A stretch of 64,000 nt of DNA from Schistocephalus solidus (lineage: Eukaryota; Platyhelminthes; Cestoda; Diphyllobothriidea; Diphyllobothriidae): assembly GCA_017591395.1 (NCBI GenBank), contig WEDG01001377.1, forward strand, positions 64,501 through 128,500, read 5' to 3'. A model generated the notes under the pieces. It did not search any database. It was not told where the DNA came from and worked only from the letters and a program-made list of their open reading frames with translations. Shown one piece after another: positions 25,001-38,554 of this stretch (positions are counted from its first letter, which is position 1; the number at the start of each line of letters is the position of its first letter). Both the position numbers and the translations under genes were made by a program.

Positions 25001-27285
25001 AATTAGACAATATATAGTTATCTTGCTCCAACATAATTATCAACAGTTGTGTTGAGTGGAGTTAAAGTCCACTATTCCTTCTGCCGACTGGAAAGACAGC
25101 AAACAACTACGAAGTTTAACAGATAAAGTGCGTTTGCGCTTCAGACTGGTCTCAATATTTGTTTTGCAAGATTAAGTATCGCAAAAAGGACAAAAGTCTC
25201 TCCTCTATTCCAGGATGCTAGTTTGTGAATAAAAATAGTTTTGTTCTGTTAAAAAACTGAATTTGAGAATAAATACCTAATTTATTTGGGCAATTTGGTT
25301 TTCAATTAAGATGAATTTATGAAATAAAAATACGTGGAAAAATACATTTATACACATTTAGAGGCCAAAGAGATAATCGAATTGTTTATGTTAAGTAAGT
25401 CATTATGCGAACAATGTCTTTTTCATTTTCCTTATTTATTTAAGCTTTTCTAACCATTTTTATCCAAAAGGGAGTTTAAAGGCATTTTCGCAACTTTCCT
25501 TTGATAAAATTAAACTGAACTAATTCTTACTGAACATCTGGCCTATACATTCGTTGTACGAACTAAAAATGGATTTTGTGCAATCATATTATACTACCTT
25601 CCAAAGAAATAAAATTGGCACTCAGAGTGTTCTGTTACGTTGCATATTATAAATAAACATTAAACGTACAGAAGCCGGTTAAATAAAACCACTTCCTTCC
25701 AAGAGCTAAGAAATTGGGCCATATAAATGCCATGGTGTCCCTGTAAATTATTTCGTTCACTTAACTGAAAAAGACATAAATGCGTAAAATATTTAGCAGA
25801 ATTGGTAGAAATCAAATGAACGCATAAACTAACAAGTTAAAAACATTATAATCTTTCAGCCTGAAGGTGAAGGCAAGCATGCTTAGCCTATTAAGGCAGA
25901 GTATCTGTATGTTTTAGCAAATTATATAGTTTTTGAGAATGATTAAGATAAACGAAAGCTTTTTAAAATGAAGTGTTTGCACGTTAATGCATGCTCCATC
26001 TGCAGCGCATTACCGAGTCAACATCAACCAACATCATCGATGAGAGAAATATGGACGCATTTTAATGGCTTTTAACAATGGATTATCCTGTGTTACTCAA
26101 ACGGATATAGTTCTCCCGTTATAAACCAAAACAATAAAACGTACTTCCAAATTATTCTTGAATGCTGAAATTCTTTTTAATCGAACTATATATTTCACGT
26201 ATGGATAACATTTGAAAAACATATAAATAGTGCGAAATGTATACGAAAATATATTTTAATGCTCGTTTCCTTAACTATGTATAAATATATTTGCAAGGGC
26301 ATAATAATTAGCCGGAAAAATGCGTACTACATAGATAGTCATTTTACTAAATGTGGTATTTGCAGGCGCCGAATGACAGTGCGTTCGAAGTTGACATCCT
26401 AACATAACGGTTATGTTTTAGGATAATACTGCAAGATAATGAATATTACAGTCTGAGCTAAGTCATCCTTCTTTTTAAGCCAAAACAAATTTCTCAGTTT
26501 CCATTATCATTAAGTGAGATTCGGCATTGGGCGCGGTTATGATTTTGGCTGTTAATTGCACATTCGAGCCCATAGCCACGGAGGAAAGTTACTTTCTTTC
26601 TGTGAACCCCATTGGACTGGAATATCTTAAGGAAATACACTTCGAAATGTAAAAAGTAAAAGGACTTCAAATCAATATGCCCCCAATTTAAGTCAGTTCT
26701 CGTGACTTTCAATATTTGGGTATTTGTAAATTCGGTTTCATTAACGAAGTCAGATTTGCCGTTTTTTGATCAACTGTGACTGCCCAAAGACAAAAGCGTG
26801 AGTAATAAAATATGCAAATGATATCGTTTCTCTTAAATAATTAAAAATCTGTCCCATTTCATATTTTCAGCACAATATTGTCTGTCATCTTTCGATGTCA
26901 ATGCCATGAATAAGATAAATTTAACATTGTAGCCAACTGCGTTCAAAATTGTTAAAATTACTGGAGCATATACGGAAGAGAACCGTTTTCATTAAATTTA
27001 CGACAATTTGAGAAAAATGGTTAATCGCTCGCAAACCGGCATCAAAGTGTAAACAGAATCTTTGAAATATTAAAGCACAAGCTTAAGTGAGTTAAAAACC
27101 TAAAGTAAACGTGCTAATTAATTGTTTTTTGCTTAGAACTATTAACATGTTAAAACACGGCAATATCTGAAAATTCATTTTAACAATTCAACAAGAAATA
27201 GGACTACCGATGAATGCACTAAAGGACCTATTACTAAATTAGACATTAAAGGTAAAGCCTCTTTTTGACAAGCAACTATGCAGAC
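22070..27285. other. Intergenic, AT-rich, no supported gene
   Basis: No coding region, RNA gene or recognisable element seen. Open frames of 60-90 codons (for example 23194-23439 and 26494-26712) look like chance. Confidence 0.4.
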
Positions 27286-27289
27286 AAAT

Positions 27290-28460
27290 AGATAGCAGCG
27301 CTATGTAATTGTACCTTGAACCTCTCTTAGCTGACGTCGTCATCGGGAAGCTGGAAAAATCCCGGCTAAGCGATAAAATCAATAAAACACGGCGGTCAAT
27401 ACGTTGTCAACAGCTTAGCAATTGTCAAAACGGTAACCAATGTAAACGCGGTGCTAGATGCTGTTAATCAGGCACATCTGTCCATGAAGTTCACGTTTAA
27501 GGTCCGCTTCCGTTCTTAGACATTCTGCTAAGCCGAAGATCAGATGGTAGTATCCGAAGGAGCTTTAATCGAATGAAAACCTGGTTTGGACAATATACGA
27601 ACTTTGACAGTTTTGTACCCATGCAACATGACCGCAATCAAGTTCGTTGTTTGGCGCAAGTGGCTAGAAAAAAAGAACATCTCAGATGATCCAGAAACTT
27701 TATCACCAGAACAGGTATCCGGATAGATTCATTACAAAGAATATGATCACAAGTCCACAAAACTCATGACATTAACTGCAGAAAAGAAAACCCCATTTAT
27801 CAAAGTCCCCTTTCGTGAGGACGAGGCCAGTGAACTCATGAGAACACACCCTGACCAAGCCATCGCACGAACCTTCCCAACGGTGAGAATGCGGATATTA
27901 TTCTCAACAAACCCAGGTTTTACACGGAGCAGAAAGGATAGGTTGCTGGTTCTGATCAACTCCTTATACATGTACTCCTTAAATAGCTCTCGTGTAGCAG
28001 ATTATAGTGGTTGCACGAGTCGGCACCCATCCAAAGGATTAAGGGCACAACTCCCGGTATGGCTGAGAAAAGGTGAAGTTAAAAGCATACACAGGTCTAT
28101 TTTTGCACTCAAAATTGATTGTTGTCACCATGTGGACCCTAACGAAGCCTTCCGTGTGATTTATATGGTGCCAAAAACTAACCCAAGTCACTGGGTCTGC
28201 GGCTGCTAGCAACATCAGAAGCCACCGCCATCCGGTTAGGAAAGCCAATCTTGTGCGCACAAAAGAACATGCTACAAGCTTCGCGATTAGCATGGTCAAC
28301 GTCGGCTTACCTACATGCCTATGCCATATCCTCTTTCCTCTCCGCGCGTGAACGCTTCAACAAAACCCTCACTGCCTATTAACCAGCTGTCTCTTATCAC
28401 CACCCGCTGCCTCCCGTAGTCGCACGACTCACGTGTATGACGAAACTTGCATTTTTGATC
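27290..28460 (+). mobile_element. Degenerate Penelope-like element: RT core to GIY-YIG endonuclease
   Basis: On the plus strand LLADVVIGKLEKSRLSDK (about 27330) corresponds to the PLE motif after the M-G-S-P turn. It is followed by NAVLDAVNQAHLSMKFTF (about 27450), LDILLSRRSDGSIRRS, KTWFGQYTNFDSFVP (about 27570-27620), and the endonuclease region. That region has DYSGCTSRHP and LPVWLRKGEVKSIHRS, then VDPNEAFRVIYMVP at about 28130-28170. At least three frame breaks separate these blocks. The catalytic Y-V-D-D is not readable. It shares its lineage with the 20.7-22.1 kb copy. A GC-richer 3' tail runs to about 28460. The longest open frame is 27766-28209. Confidence 0.85.
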
Positions 28461-28464
28461 GTAT

Positions 28465-31400
28465 GTTTCAACTTCTACCCCATTCCTATGTAAATGTACT
28501 GGTCCAAAGATAATATATTTAAAGCACGCATAAGCACGCCAACTCGTGTTCTTAATTTCTTAAAACTTTATAAATCTTTGTGATTTCGTTAAATTAATTT
28601 TAAAATAATTGTCAGATGAAATCGTGATCATGCCATAATCAGAGGAATATCCTCTCTTAAAATGTTGTACTAGTTATTTCTTGTACAGAATAAAAATTAA
28701 TTTCAGATCATCGTACTAATACCAGTAAATACTTCAAGATTTTCACGGTTTTTAATTAATAGGCAATAAAGTTAAATCTTGATCTATGTGCTTATTAAAA
28801 CCTTAAAAGTCAGATGTTTCTGAAACGAAATTATCAGAGAAGTGATTTTTTTGTTTATTACTGCTAACGAAGATGGATTTTGAAATCATAATTTTAGATT
28901 CACTCAAACAAGCAAATATGTTGATGAGACACCTGAACGTGCACAACAAAAATCAAAAATTAATAAGCTTAAGATCAAGTAGAAACGTTGTATTCAAAGT
29001 TATCCTTTTGAAAAGCGAATTAATTAGTTAATTTGCTGACAAATATCTGCAGACTTTACCTTTATTTTCGTTTATGCAAAGATTTGAATGTTGATGTTTA
29101 ATCAGTTTTGTTACTTCCCAGAAAGTATGTGATACATATTCTACTGTAAACGAAAGCTTTTGTTATATTAAATGTTTCGTGAAAAGACTTAAAATACACA
29201 ACATGGCATCCGAATATATAGGTAAATTTAGCGAAAACTGTTTATTTTCATTCCATTGCGTTTTGTAATTTAAAAAGTATATTTTACCAAAAGTATCTTA
29301 TCAAAAACTCCCAATTTAACATATGTCTTTCTGTTATCCAATTCCACTGTGTCTTGTTCGCATTTTGTAAACGGTGTGCATTTTATCGTTGTTAATTACA
29401 ATTACTTGTAAATAAATATATTCCTACATTATGTGGCAAACAATTTTAGCAATGTAGGAATTATAATTTAAAATATTAATTATATTTTTGCCCTTGGAGA
29501 ACATTGGTATTACAATAACTTGCCTTCACCCGCTTTTGATTGAAAGAAGATCAGAATACCTGGTTCTAAAAAGAAATGTATTTGATACGTTTCTAAATTT
29601 TATTAATTAACTTTCATATATATGGACTTTGCTCTCTGATATGGAAAAGCAAAGGACATTTCGCGGATGTTGAGCAATATTTGTTCTCGCCCAAAACCTG
29701 CCTGTTTCCTTTCATTATATAAGGTTGAACTTAACTAGTTCTTAAGAAAAAGGCTTTCTGAGACGCATATCTTTTCACCAAGCGTAAATAACAGGAATAA
29801 ATGGATGCTTAACCACTCACTCAAATTGTGATCACACATTGCAGGAGTTAGGTCACCTGCTCTATGGCAATCAATTGTCACTAAATTATTTCATATGCGG
29901 AAATTTCAGAACTTTGAAGGACTTTTTTATTTATCATTCTCAGTTTGTCTTCTTTAAAAGCGCTAAATGCAAGAAATACTATCGAATTGCTAGTAAAGAC
30001 AAATACATCTGAAATAGCACAACCAAGATGAAAGATTAATGTATTGACTTCCGTGTTTATAGACTGCAAACCGAAAATGCGATCGCTATCTTTAGTCCAA
30101 TGTTAAAATAAATGATTCTCTTTTTACTGACAAGTAAATGGCAATACTTTGTATGGTCTTTTTAAAAAGCAGTTTTCTTGACGTTTCTCTAGAAGCAATC
30201 TTAACAGTAGAAGCTATTTGATTAAATCAATGAAGTATTTTAATTCACTTATTTTAAATTCGGCAGGATAATGATGATGAAGCCCACATAATAAAATGCG
30301 CCTAATATCCCCAGGTCGTACTTGGGTATTCACTTAAACAACTGGAAAATGTTATAACAGAAAACCTTCTTTAAATTAATTTTTCCGTTACGTTACGTTC
30401 CACAATATCCATTTAAAACATTTAATTTAGTATAAGAGGGCAAAGAAAAATACGGGGCTTCTTTTAAGACCATAAATGTGAAAAATAAATCTTAACTTTG
30501 TCAGATGATCGTTTTGTTTTGACTGTCTGTTTTTCCAGGTCAGTACGCCGCATTGACCTTCGTTTCTATCACCTGGGACAGACATCGTACTGCAGACATT
30601 CGAGGCTCCTGGTCGTTTTTCTCAACAAATTCATGTCTGCGGTTCGCCCTTTCACAAACTGGTCTGACATTCGGTAGATAGTGGTGGATCCAGTAACACC
30701 CACATCCCCTTAGCCATCATGACACAAATCCTAGGTGCAATGATGAGGTTTTTGGATGACAAGTCCACGCAGGTTCTAACCTCGGATGTGAGGTTTGATG
30801 TTGGGGCATCACTTAATAATCTTGACATATAAGCTAAATTTGCTATTTAATTTTCATCCTGGCGATGTCCATTTGAAAGTTTAACTTCACTTTTGTATGA
30901 AACAAACACTGTTATATTCATAAATATTTTTATACGATGACGTTGATAACTGACATAAAATAGTTGTTCTTTTAAGCATTATTTTACTATTCGCTTGTCT
31001 ATACGTATTCTTTTGTATTTATATCAGATCTGATCCTATTTATAATCGCAGATGACGCCATGAACACTAAGATATTCAGAAGAAATCATGGTAAAATTGT
31101 TTTGGATAAATTAAAATTAGGCCTGTTAAAGTACAGGTTAGTACTTGAGGGGGCATTCCTAAGCATGTCAGTTGTACCACATATAAGTGAGATTGCTGAA
31201 AGTTGGGTTAAGCTATTTGAAGTCTTAAACAAATATAAGTCTCTGGCAATTCTGTAAAAACCATTGCATCGCCAATCTCTGGAAGCTGTCCTTTGGAGCA
31301 CTTCGAAACCAGTTCCCTGAACGGAATTTATCCCTTTTTAATGATTGGTATGCATTGTGTAACACATTGTGTGTCGACTAATTGAAAGCATAAATTGATT

Positions 31401-34400
31401 AAAAAAACCTGTGGGCTGTATAAAGGCAACGTTCGAGTCGTGCATTGTTATACACTGACTTATATTCGCACGTTGTAAAAAGGCTGATAACGTAAAAATT
31501 TTAAACGAAACCGCCAAGTTTTTCACAAGTGTGCCAAAGAAAACATTCAAATCTGCCAAAACCTCTACTTAACAACAATTCTTCCGACCACTGTACTCTG
31601 TTCCGCTGGAGCAACTAATGGAGAAAATGAATATGGTGTCCTATCGTAGCCTCTCTTGAAAAAGCTCTATTAGATATGCTCTTGATTTGAATATTTTACG
31701 AGAATTGAGGCAAAACTACAAAATAAACGCATAAGTTTGTCATAAAAAAGAGGTGACTGAGGGCATTGATAGCTGCAGATGCATTAAGAAGTATTTTATA
31801 AGTTCATTTATTATCATAAAGATTTTATGGCTACTTTGATCATAGTAAATATCAAAAGGGTAAATTCCATTGAGCTTTATTAACAAAAATGTGACTAGGA
31901 ATGTCCTTGTGAATTTCGCACACATCCTATTTAAAATTGGTTGACAGGTTTATGTTTATTGTGCCTCCTTTTCACAAATACATATACGCCTGGCACATTC
32001 CATTAAAAAGACAAATTTTCTATTAAACTAAGCAAGGAATTTTTCACGTTAAGTTAAAAGATGTGCGTCAGAATGCGTTTCATTTACGTAAGAACCCATA
32101 CTCGGAGCTGATCACCAAGTACATTCCAAAGACGCCTGTCTTGTTTGCCTTTCACTTCATTGTATGCAGTTGTCAGACAGGCGCAACCGTATGTTCGAAC
32201 TTGAAATAAAGCAGCAGTCTAAAAACGATGCATTCTAATAATCCATTCACTGAAATAAAATGGCTTGCTTTGCACCTACCATGCTCCATCAATAGACGTG
32301 CTTTGATTACGTGGCCATTCAGAGATTGCCAATCCGAAGAATGCTTTTTTAATCACAGTTAAATAATCAATTGTTCCTGTACATACCTCGTAGTCTGAAT
32401 ACGAGCCTGGGGGCCTACTCTCGAAAAGTTACGCATTAAAGTTTCTATTTTTTCCCAAAAACATCATGTTTTCTTATGATACTCTACGTCACTTTATTCA
32501 AGTTTTTTTCTCACTAACTTGCGTTTTGTCACCTAATACACAATGCAATCAAGAGTTTCTTTAATAAGGTTCAAAATCCACAGAAATACGAAACTATTAT
32601 ATAGATTTCACGTTAAAAAGCAAATACGAATTTCTCTGAAAATATATAAATTCGGTTGGCGTTAGCAAAGTCGGTGGAGCTTTACCTTTTTCACTGGAGT
32701 CATTTATGGTCATATAAATACCCCTGTTAATGTAAGTTAAACTTATGCCTCCGTGCTTGTAACAGTCAAATTGATAAAAAAAGGTAAACTGCACCAACCT
32801 CTTTTACATGAGCTAAACTCTTGTCTTTGCTGAAATGACCTTCAGCAAGCTGACGCTCAGTCCGTATCACCGGTTTCCTTTTTTCCAGCGTGATCAATGT
32901 CACATTCATGGGCAAATTGTCTGGGGATATGACTCAGTAAATTTTGCTTACGCAAATCAGTAAAATCATTCTGAAAGAATGCCAATATTTTGAACACATA
33001 ACTTATTGTACATTTTGTCGTTCATTTACTCTTTTTAATATGTCTGGCTGTTTATCTAGCAGGCTAATCAACTGTAAATGATGAATCTTATTATTTTGCC
33101 ATGTATGCTGTGGCATTAAATCTGCGCCATATTAACGCTATCACGATTTTGAAAACATAGCAATTGTCGGGCTGTGTTTCCGATGATATATCAATTTATA
33201 AACAAAACTGTTGTTTCATTGATTCTGTCACATTACTTTCTACTGCTTCCCCTGGACTTGCGTCTTCGTGCTTATCGATACCTATTCCATGTGTGGCCAT
33301 CGGTGGAATACTATCAAAAATTTGCAGTGAAAAGCATTTGTGTAAGGCCCACTGCTAGGCCGCCATCACGATGAGTTAGACAGACAGTTAAGTCATAAAC
33401 ACCTGCTATAACCTGCATGTGAAACCAGAAACTACCAACCGACCAGTGTTTATAGTAAAATCACATGTCCACACCGGACATCTGTAAGTAAGTGCAGCTC
33501 AGGAATTAGATCTGGCTGCTTTTTTTCCGCTTTACTATGTTGATCGTTTAACCTTTCAGCGTCAACCATAAGATATAGGTGCGGTAACGCTTGGAAAGGG
33601 GATCGGTTTTACATTGGCCCCAACAGCATACTGTGCCCTAGGTAGGCTGGACCAAAACACTGCCCAGCTGGAATCACGGATGTCGTTAAACAGGGCAAAC
33701 AGCTTCCATGCAACTCATTAAATACTGCTGCACATGGAAGGGTCATAATGAAAGGCCTCCAAACACACCTTCACCGTACTCAATACTAGCACCGGGATTG
33801 AACACTCCACAGTTGCATTGGAAAGGGAAGAAAGAATGAATTCAACTCTACTAAATCAATTTTCCCGGTATATCAGTTCATTGCGCATCTTGTTAATTAT
33901 GTATGATTTCTATCTATTAAGATGCTTAAAGAGTCAGCATCTAAGGCATGCTATGTAAGACTAGCCGTTTAGAATGGGTCAGTATACGTGTCCGTACCTG
34001 TTGTACCTACCGTGCTAGATTAAAAAACTGGGATATGAAATCGTGTGCAGGCGGGTTGCATTTGAAGTCTTTATTCCTTTTGTCTTTCACTTCGTTGCAA
34101 ATTGTGTCACAAATGTTATCGTAGAGTTAACTTACTCTTAGTGACAAAATTAAATGAACTTTAAGCGAAATTCTAAAATGGGTTTTTGTTGGGAGGAGAA
34201 TCTTAGCTGTATTCTCGAGTACCTTGCACTTTGGTAAATCATATAAATCAGAACAAATTTGTACATAGATTCCGGGTTTTTTATATAGATACTTTTGGTC
34301 GCTTTAAAATAAACACGCTCTTTTCTAACATACCGCATTTGTATTGTGTTTTATATATTTTTTGTGGAGGATTTCTGATTAAGCTACTTTATAGAAAGAA

Positions 34401-34800
34401 TAACTATCGATATCGTTTCGTAAATTAATTTCTTGGTTACTCATTTCTTTCAATATTAACGCGTTCACTGAAATAAATATTTTCACATTTCATGTAATTT
34501 TACTATAAATGAACTGTGTACGTAGCGAACTATGCATTTACAATGTATTTCATAACCGCCTTTAAACTTAACGGACAAAGGGCGTCGGTTACTAAATATT
34601 AAGGCAATTACTGATATAACAGTACATTTTTTCTAGAAAACATGGTTCAATGTTTAGGGGCATCAAAATTCCATGAAATTTAACCGAAGAATTTAAGTAT
34701 TCAGGTTTTATCGTGTGAATGGTTTGAGGCATCGTCACATACTAGCAGTAAAACAACCCAAAATGAATGGGAGTAAACCCTGTTGTTCATAAGCAAATAT
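28465..34800. other. Intergenic, AT-rich; no supported gene
   Basis: No recognisable element. Two GC-richer patches (30.53-30.80 kb and 33.20-33.85 kb) stand out from the background and may be old insertions, but I could not assign them. Open frames up to about 75 codons are not convincing. Confidence 0.4.
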
Positions 34801-34811
34801 ATCAAGTGCAG

Positions 34812-34910
34812 GTGCAATTACTTTTGAAGATGTTGATTGCGATGGGCACCAACTGAAATTCACTACAGATGAACGGCAGACAGAACAACAAGAAGATCAA
34901 AATCTATCAG
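34812..34910 (+). CDS. Candidate isolated internal exon, function unknown
   Basis: A 99-nt segment lies between a GTGCAG acceptor-like site and a CAG|GTGGGT donor-like site. It is open and reads AITFEDVDCDGHQLKFTT, then DERQTEQQEDQNLS, an acidic, polar composition unlike the AT-driven junk around it. Its length is divisible by three and its phases would be symmetric. No protein family is recognised and no partner exon is proven. Confidence 0.25.
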
Positions 34911-36185
34911 GTGGGTTAGAACGATGGTTTCTGGTTTCGTTGTATTCATGCCTCTTTAACATGCGTACCACAGATTTCAATAAAAGCGATTTCTGGATAT
35001 TATATACGACTAAAACTAAAGAAAATTGTAAGCAACTGAGGAAGATCAATCAGACATCTCCAAAATTAATTCAATATTCTGTATTTACGGTATTTTCCTA
35101 TTAATTGCAAACCCATCTGATTACAAGCACGTTACACCATTAAACTTGGCTTTCCAAATTAAATATTCGCGAGCATGTTAGTATTGATAGCTTAAGCAAA
35201 GATGTTTGACACACCTTGGACAATGCAATTCCCATGTTAGCAAAATATTATACATTAAGCACATCGCTAGCATAAACTTCGATTCAATATTTAGGCCTGA
35301 ACTCCGATTGAGTGTTAGTTACATAACCCGAAAATATGGGACTGAGGATTGTGCACCAAAATCGAAAGTTGGTCAACATTTGCGCAGTAGAATCTTATAA
35401 AATATTAATCCTAGTTGACGGGGAGCTGATTAATCTAGGTAGCTTGTTATTCTAGCAATTAGCTTGACGGAAATACAAGAGGAACATGAAAAATCGGAAA
35501 TAGACCGTCAACAATTAGTTTGACACTGTTAGCATTTTTCTGAAAACATGCTCCAGCTCGGGCTGTTTTCAACTTTCATTTTCCGTATCTGCCATCAAAA
35601 ACTGGCTGTTGCACGGACCAGGCCATCCGTGGAAAACTATAACAACGTAGAAGGTGCAGAAGAAGTGATAACTACCACCTCAAAAGCCATTTTGCACAAC
35701 ATATGTTTTCGAAGACTGACTACAACTCACAACTGGGCCAATAAACTGTGATTTGTGGTAGTTGTTTGGTTCGCAAAAAATGTGTAAGTGTGACGCAATC
35801 ATGTTTACTGTCTTAATACAAAAACCTCAAAATTCAGAGTAATAAACTCATTAACTGGTTTTTCTATGGTTCTTTGGTGTAAGTTGTGACTTGCCGTCAT
35901 ATATTTCATTGATAAGCTGACAGATACAAAAGAAAGTGAAAGCAGCTACTGATAAGTTTGAACTTATGACTGAAGGATTTCATGCTAAGAATATTTAGCT
36001 AAGTTGGTAAAGATGCCTTGTATGGCCACTTATCAAAGACAAGAGCATAGGAGCTGCCACAACTGCTTAAAAAGTTGGCCTTATGGTAACATTCATGAAG
36101 GCGAAAAAAACCGTGTCTTAAGGCTACCCTTATCATAACATGCGAAAATGCGATGCTAAAAAACTAATTGATTAGAAGTAAACGC
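34911..36185 (+). other. Unassigned stretch with one exon-like open frame at 35548-35751
   Basis: The plus strand from 35533 to 35751 is open and reads LQLGLFSTFIFRICHQKLAV, later ENYNNVEGAEEVITTTSK. It is less AT-biased than its neighbours. It lies 640 bp downstream of the candidate exon at 34812, on the same strand, but the simplest splice between them is out of phase. It may be an exon, a decayed element or chance. Confidence 0.2.
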
Positions 36186-36190
36186 GATTG

Positions 36191-36258
36191 CCGTGAAAAT
36201 AACTTTATTCACCTGATGTTTTGGATTTCAACGCGCACCCATCTTCAGAGATGGTATC
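36191..36258 (-). repeat. Left inverted terminal repeat of the PLE, hammerhead-like relic
   Basis: On the minus strand this reads GATACCATCTCTGAAGATGG, a stem-like GC-rich segment, CAAAACATC, and an AATAAAGTTATTTT tail. It matches the right end at 38487-38550 in the opposite orientation. CTGAAGA (36242-36248) fits the hammerhead C-U-G-A-N-G-A core, but the GAAA half is altered. Confidence 0.6.
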
Positions 36259-38486
36259 AAATATAGGTAATTTGCACAAATGGAGTTAAAGTATTAATAG
36301 GATGCAGTCGCTGTGCTACAGCATGTCTCTGGCAACTAATGGCTGCCTTTTCATCGACGATGACTGTCCACTGGTAAGTATTTCTGTTTGCATCGGCAAT
36401 CTATTTGTGGGCGTGGAACCCCGATGGTAAAACATTTGCCCTTCAAGGGGCCTTTACTTATGTGAAAATTCAGTTTCTGCAAAGGTGTGCTGACCATAAC
36501 GTGCTGCCGAAATGCATTTTAAATAGCCTCTGGTAAACACTGAGCTGGCGAGACGCGTTGTATTTCCACACGGAAGACTAATGGTGCACGTGCTCCTTCA
36601 GGACTGTTATGCGAAGCTGGGCAAATACTGTCAGAGGATTAACCAAGGAAAGAACAGACATTGTAAGTTCATGAGTGAGAATGGTACGCAATTGTTTCAG
36701 TATAGAGTGTCTGACCAAACTGACCAACTGAAAGCGAAACGCGACGGAGCACTTTGGAATACATTCTGCAAGCTGAGTAATCCAAGATGACCCAGAAACG
36801 ACCTACTGTTGGCTAACCGTTCGAAAAAAGAACTGAAGAAGGAGCAAGTAATGGTTCTTCGGCACGTAGCCTCATTTAAGTCAGCTATCACTAAACCTGT
36901 TAACGTGATTGCAGCAGTGAAATCGGTCATCCAGCAGACGGAACCGACGGAGAAGAAAAAAATATCTAAAAAAAGCTCTCGTCTCTCTTTCTGCCTCATA
37001 AACCGCGCGAAATACTCCCTTAGGTCAAACGTGATACATTAAGAGAACTCATGGCCAACAAAAACATCGTGATCGTGCACGTGGAAAAGGGGCGTTTCAC
37101 CGTCGTATTAGACAGAACTGCCATCTTCCAGAAAGCCGATGATTAACTGTAAGATCACCAGTCTTAAGTCCCATGCGAAATAAACCCCATAAAACGCTGA
37201 TACGCGAAATAAATGTGACGCTGTTGGCAGTGGTGAACTCGGATACAATAACGGTAACAAACCGATGAATAGCGAGAGCCCACATATGGTCTTGGCTCGG
37301 TTCTATGGCCTCTCCAAGGTAGACTAGGAAGGTTCTCCTCTCAAACCCATCATATAGACCAAAGGAAGTCAAGAAAAGTGGCAATTTTGGCACCTTAAAT
37401 TTCTGTTTACTTATTTGGTCACCATAATCATCTCCTCAAAACTATTCTGGGAAAGAGTCTAAGGGGTCAGTGTCCTGCCAATTTAGGTCAAGCTATCTTT
37501 TTATCTCACGTTCTTCTTTACTTCTGTTCCCCAAGATCTGGCAATCGAGACCGTTGAACTACTCCTAAGAAGCAAATATGTTGAAAGTGAGAATCACTGC
37601 GGACACGCCCAAGTCTTTCAGCTGCTAAGGCTTTGTCTCAGGACGTACTTAACTTTTGAAGGAATAATCAATGAGCAGATAAAGGAATACAGATGAGTTC
37701 ACCGATCTCCGGACTCATACTGGAGGCGATCCTACAACGGTTGCATAAACTTATCTTACAGCAACAAACATCTAAATTCTAGGATCGGTATGTGGACTTT
37801 ACCTTAATCGTCATCGATCTGGATCAGGTGTTTACGTAGAAAGACGTCTCAAAAGCGTCTTCCCGCACACACAATTGATGATATAGGAGGGAGAAAATAA
37901 CTAGCAGGCCTTTTCTAACGTCCTTATCTGTCACAAAGATTGTAGTGGCCTAATTACCAAAGTGTTCCTGAAATCGAATAATGCAATAAATACACATACA
38001 ATCAAAAGCAATTACCACATCAGCCACAAAAACAGATGCGTATGACGATATATCGAAGGGTGAAGATGCTCTGCATTGAGCCGGAAGATGGAGTTTGGTT
38101 ATTACAATATATTTGACGGTAGTTTAAATAAAAATGGCTACCCGTGTATCTTTGGCAACTGAAACATGCGAAAACGAGACGAAAAACAATATCACTGACC
38201 CTAAATATTCATGAAAGATTCTATACATCAACACCATTTCCGAGATGGGGTGCTTAGGCAAACGCATTTTTCAAGGCCAGTCTGGTGAGCCAGGTGGGCA
38301 AGCAATCCTTAAAGCAACCTTTGGCTCGGGTTATGAGATTTCAGCAGATAACGACTGGCGTGCCGGTCGTCAAACAATTTGTGCACTAGAGAACAGTCAT
38401 CCTCGATGAAGGGGGGGTCGTTGATTACCAAAGACATTTATTAGCACAGTAATTTCATGCTTTAAATAATGCAACTGCTCGTATTT

Positions 38487-38550
38487 GATACTGTCTCTGA
38501 AGATGGGTTCGAGTTTGAACGCAAAACGTCCGGGCAATAAAGTTTTTGTC
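38487..38550 (+). repeat. Right inverted terminal repeat of the PLE, hammerhead-like relic
   Basis: It reads GATACTGTCTCTGAAGATGG, then GTTCGAGTTTGAAC, an inverted-repeat stem with a short loop, then GCAAAACGTCC and an AATAAAGTTTTTGTC tail. CTGAAGA starts at 38497. The expected GAAACGTC appears as AAAACGTC, one change from the hammerhead core. PLE pseudo-LTRs with hammerhead motifs are known. Confidence 0.6.
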
Positions 38551-38554
38551 CTAA

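Larger units (their letters stand above)
36191..38550 (+). mobile_element. Near-full-length degenerate Penelope-like element with inverted ends
   Basis: PLE blocks occur in order on the plus strand. MVLRHVASFKSAITKPVN starts near 36850. Then NKNIVIVHVEKGRFTVVLD (about 37070) stands where PADKG is usual, and ARFYGLSKV and EGSPLKPII follow (about 37290-37350). SKYVESENHCGHAQVFQLL (about 37585-37620) leads to SSPISGLILEAILQRLHKL. The RT active site is RYVDFT at 37785-37802, with the second catalytic Asp replaced by Phe. Then come HKDCSGLITKVF and SNYHISHKNRC. Several in-frame stops and frame breaks make it inactive. The ends (36191-36258 and 38487-38550) are similar in opposite orientation. No GIY-YIG block is readable before the right end. 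Confidence 0.88.

Noticed and set aside
30530..30800. GC-richer patch as an exon or transposon
   Set aside because: Stops in all frames and no recognisable domain or repeat end, so it could not be assigned.
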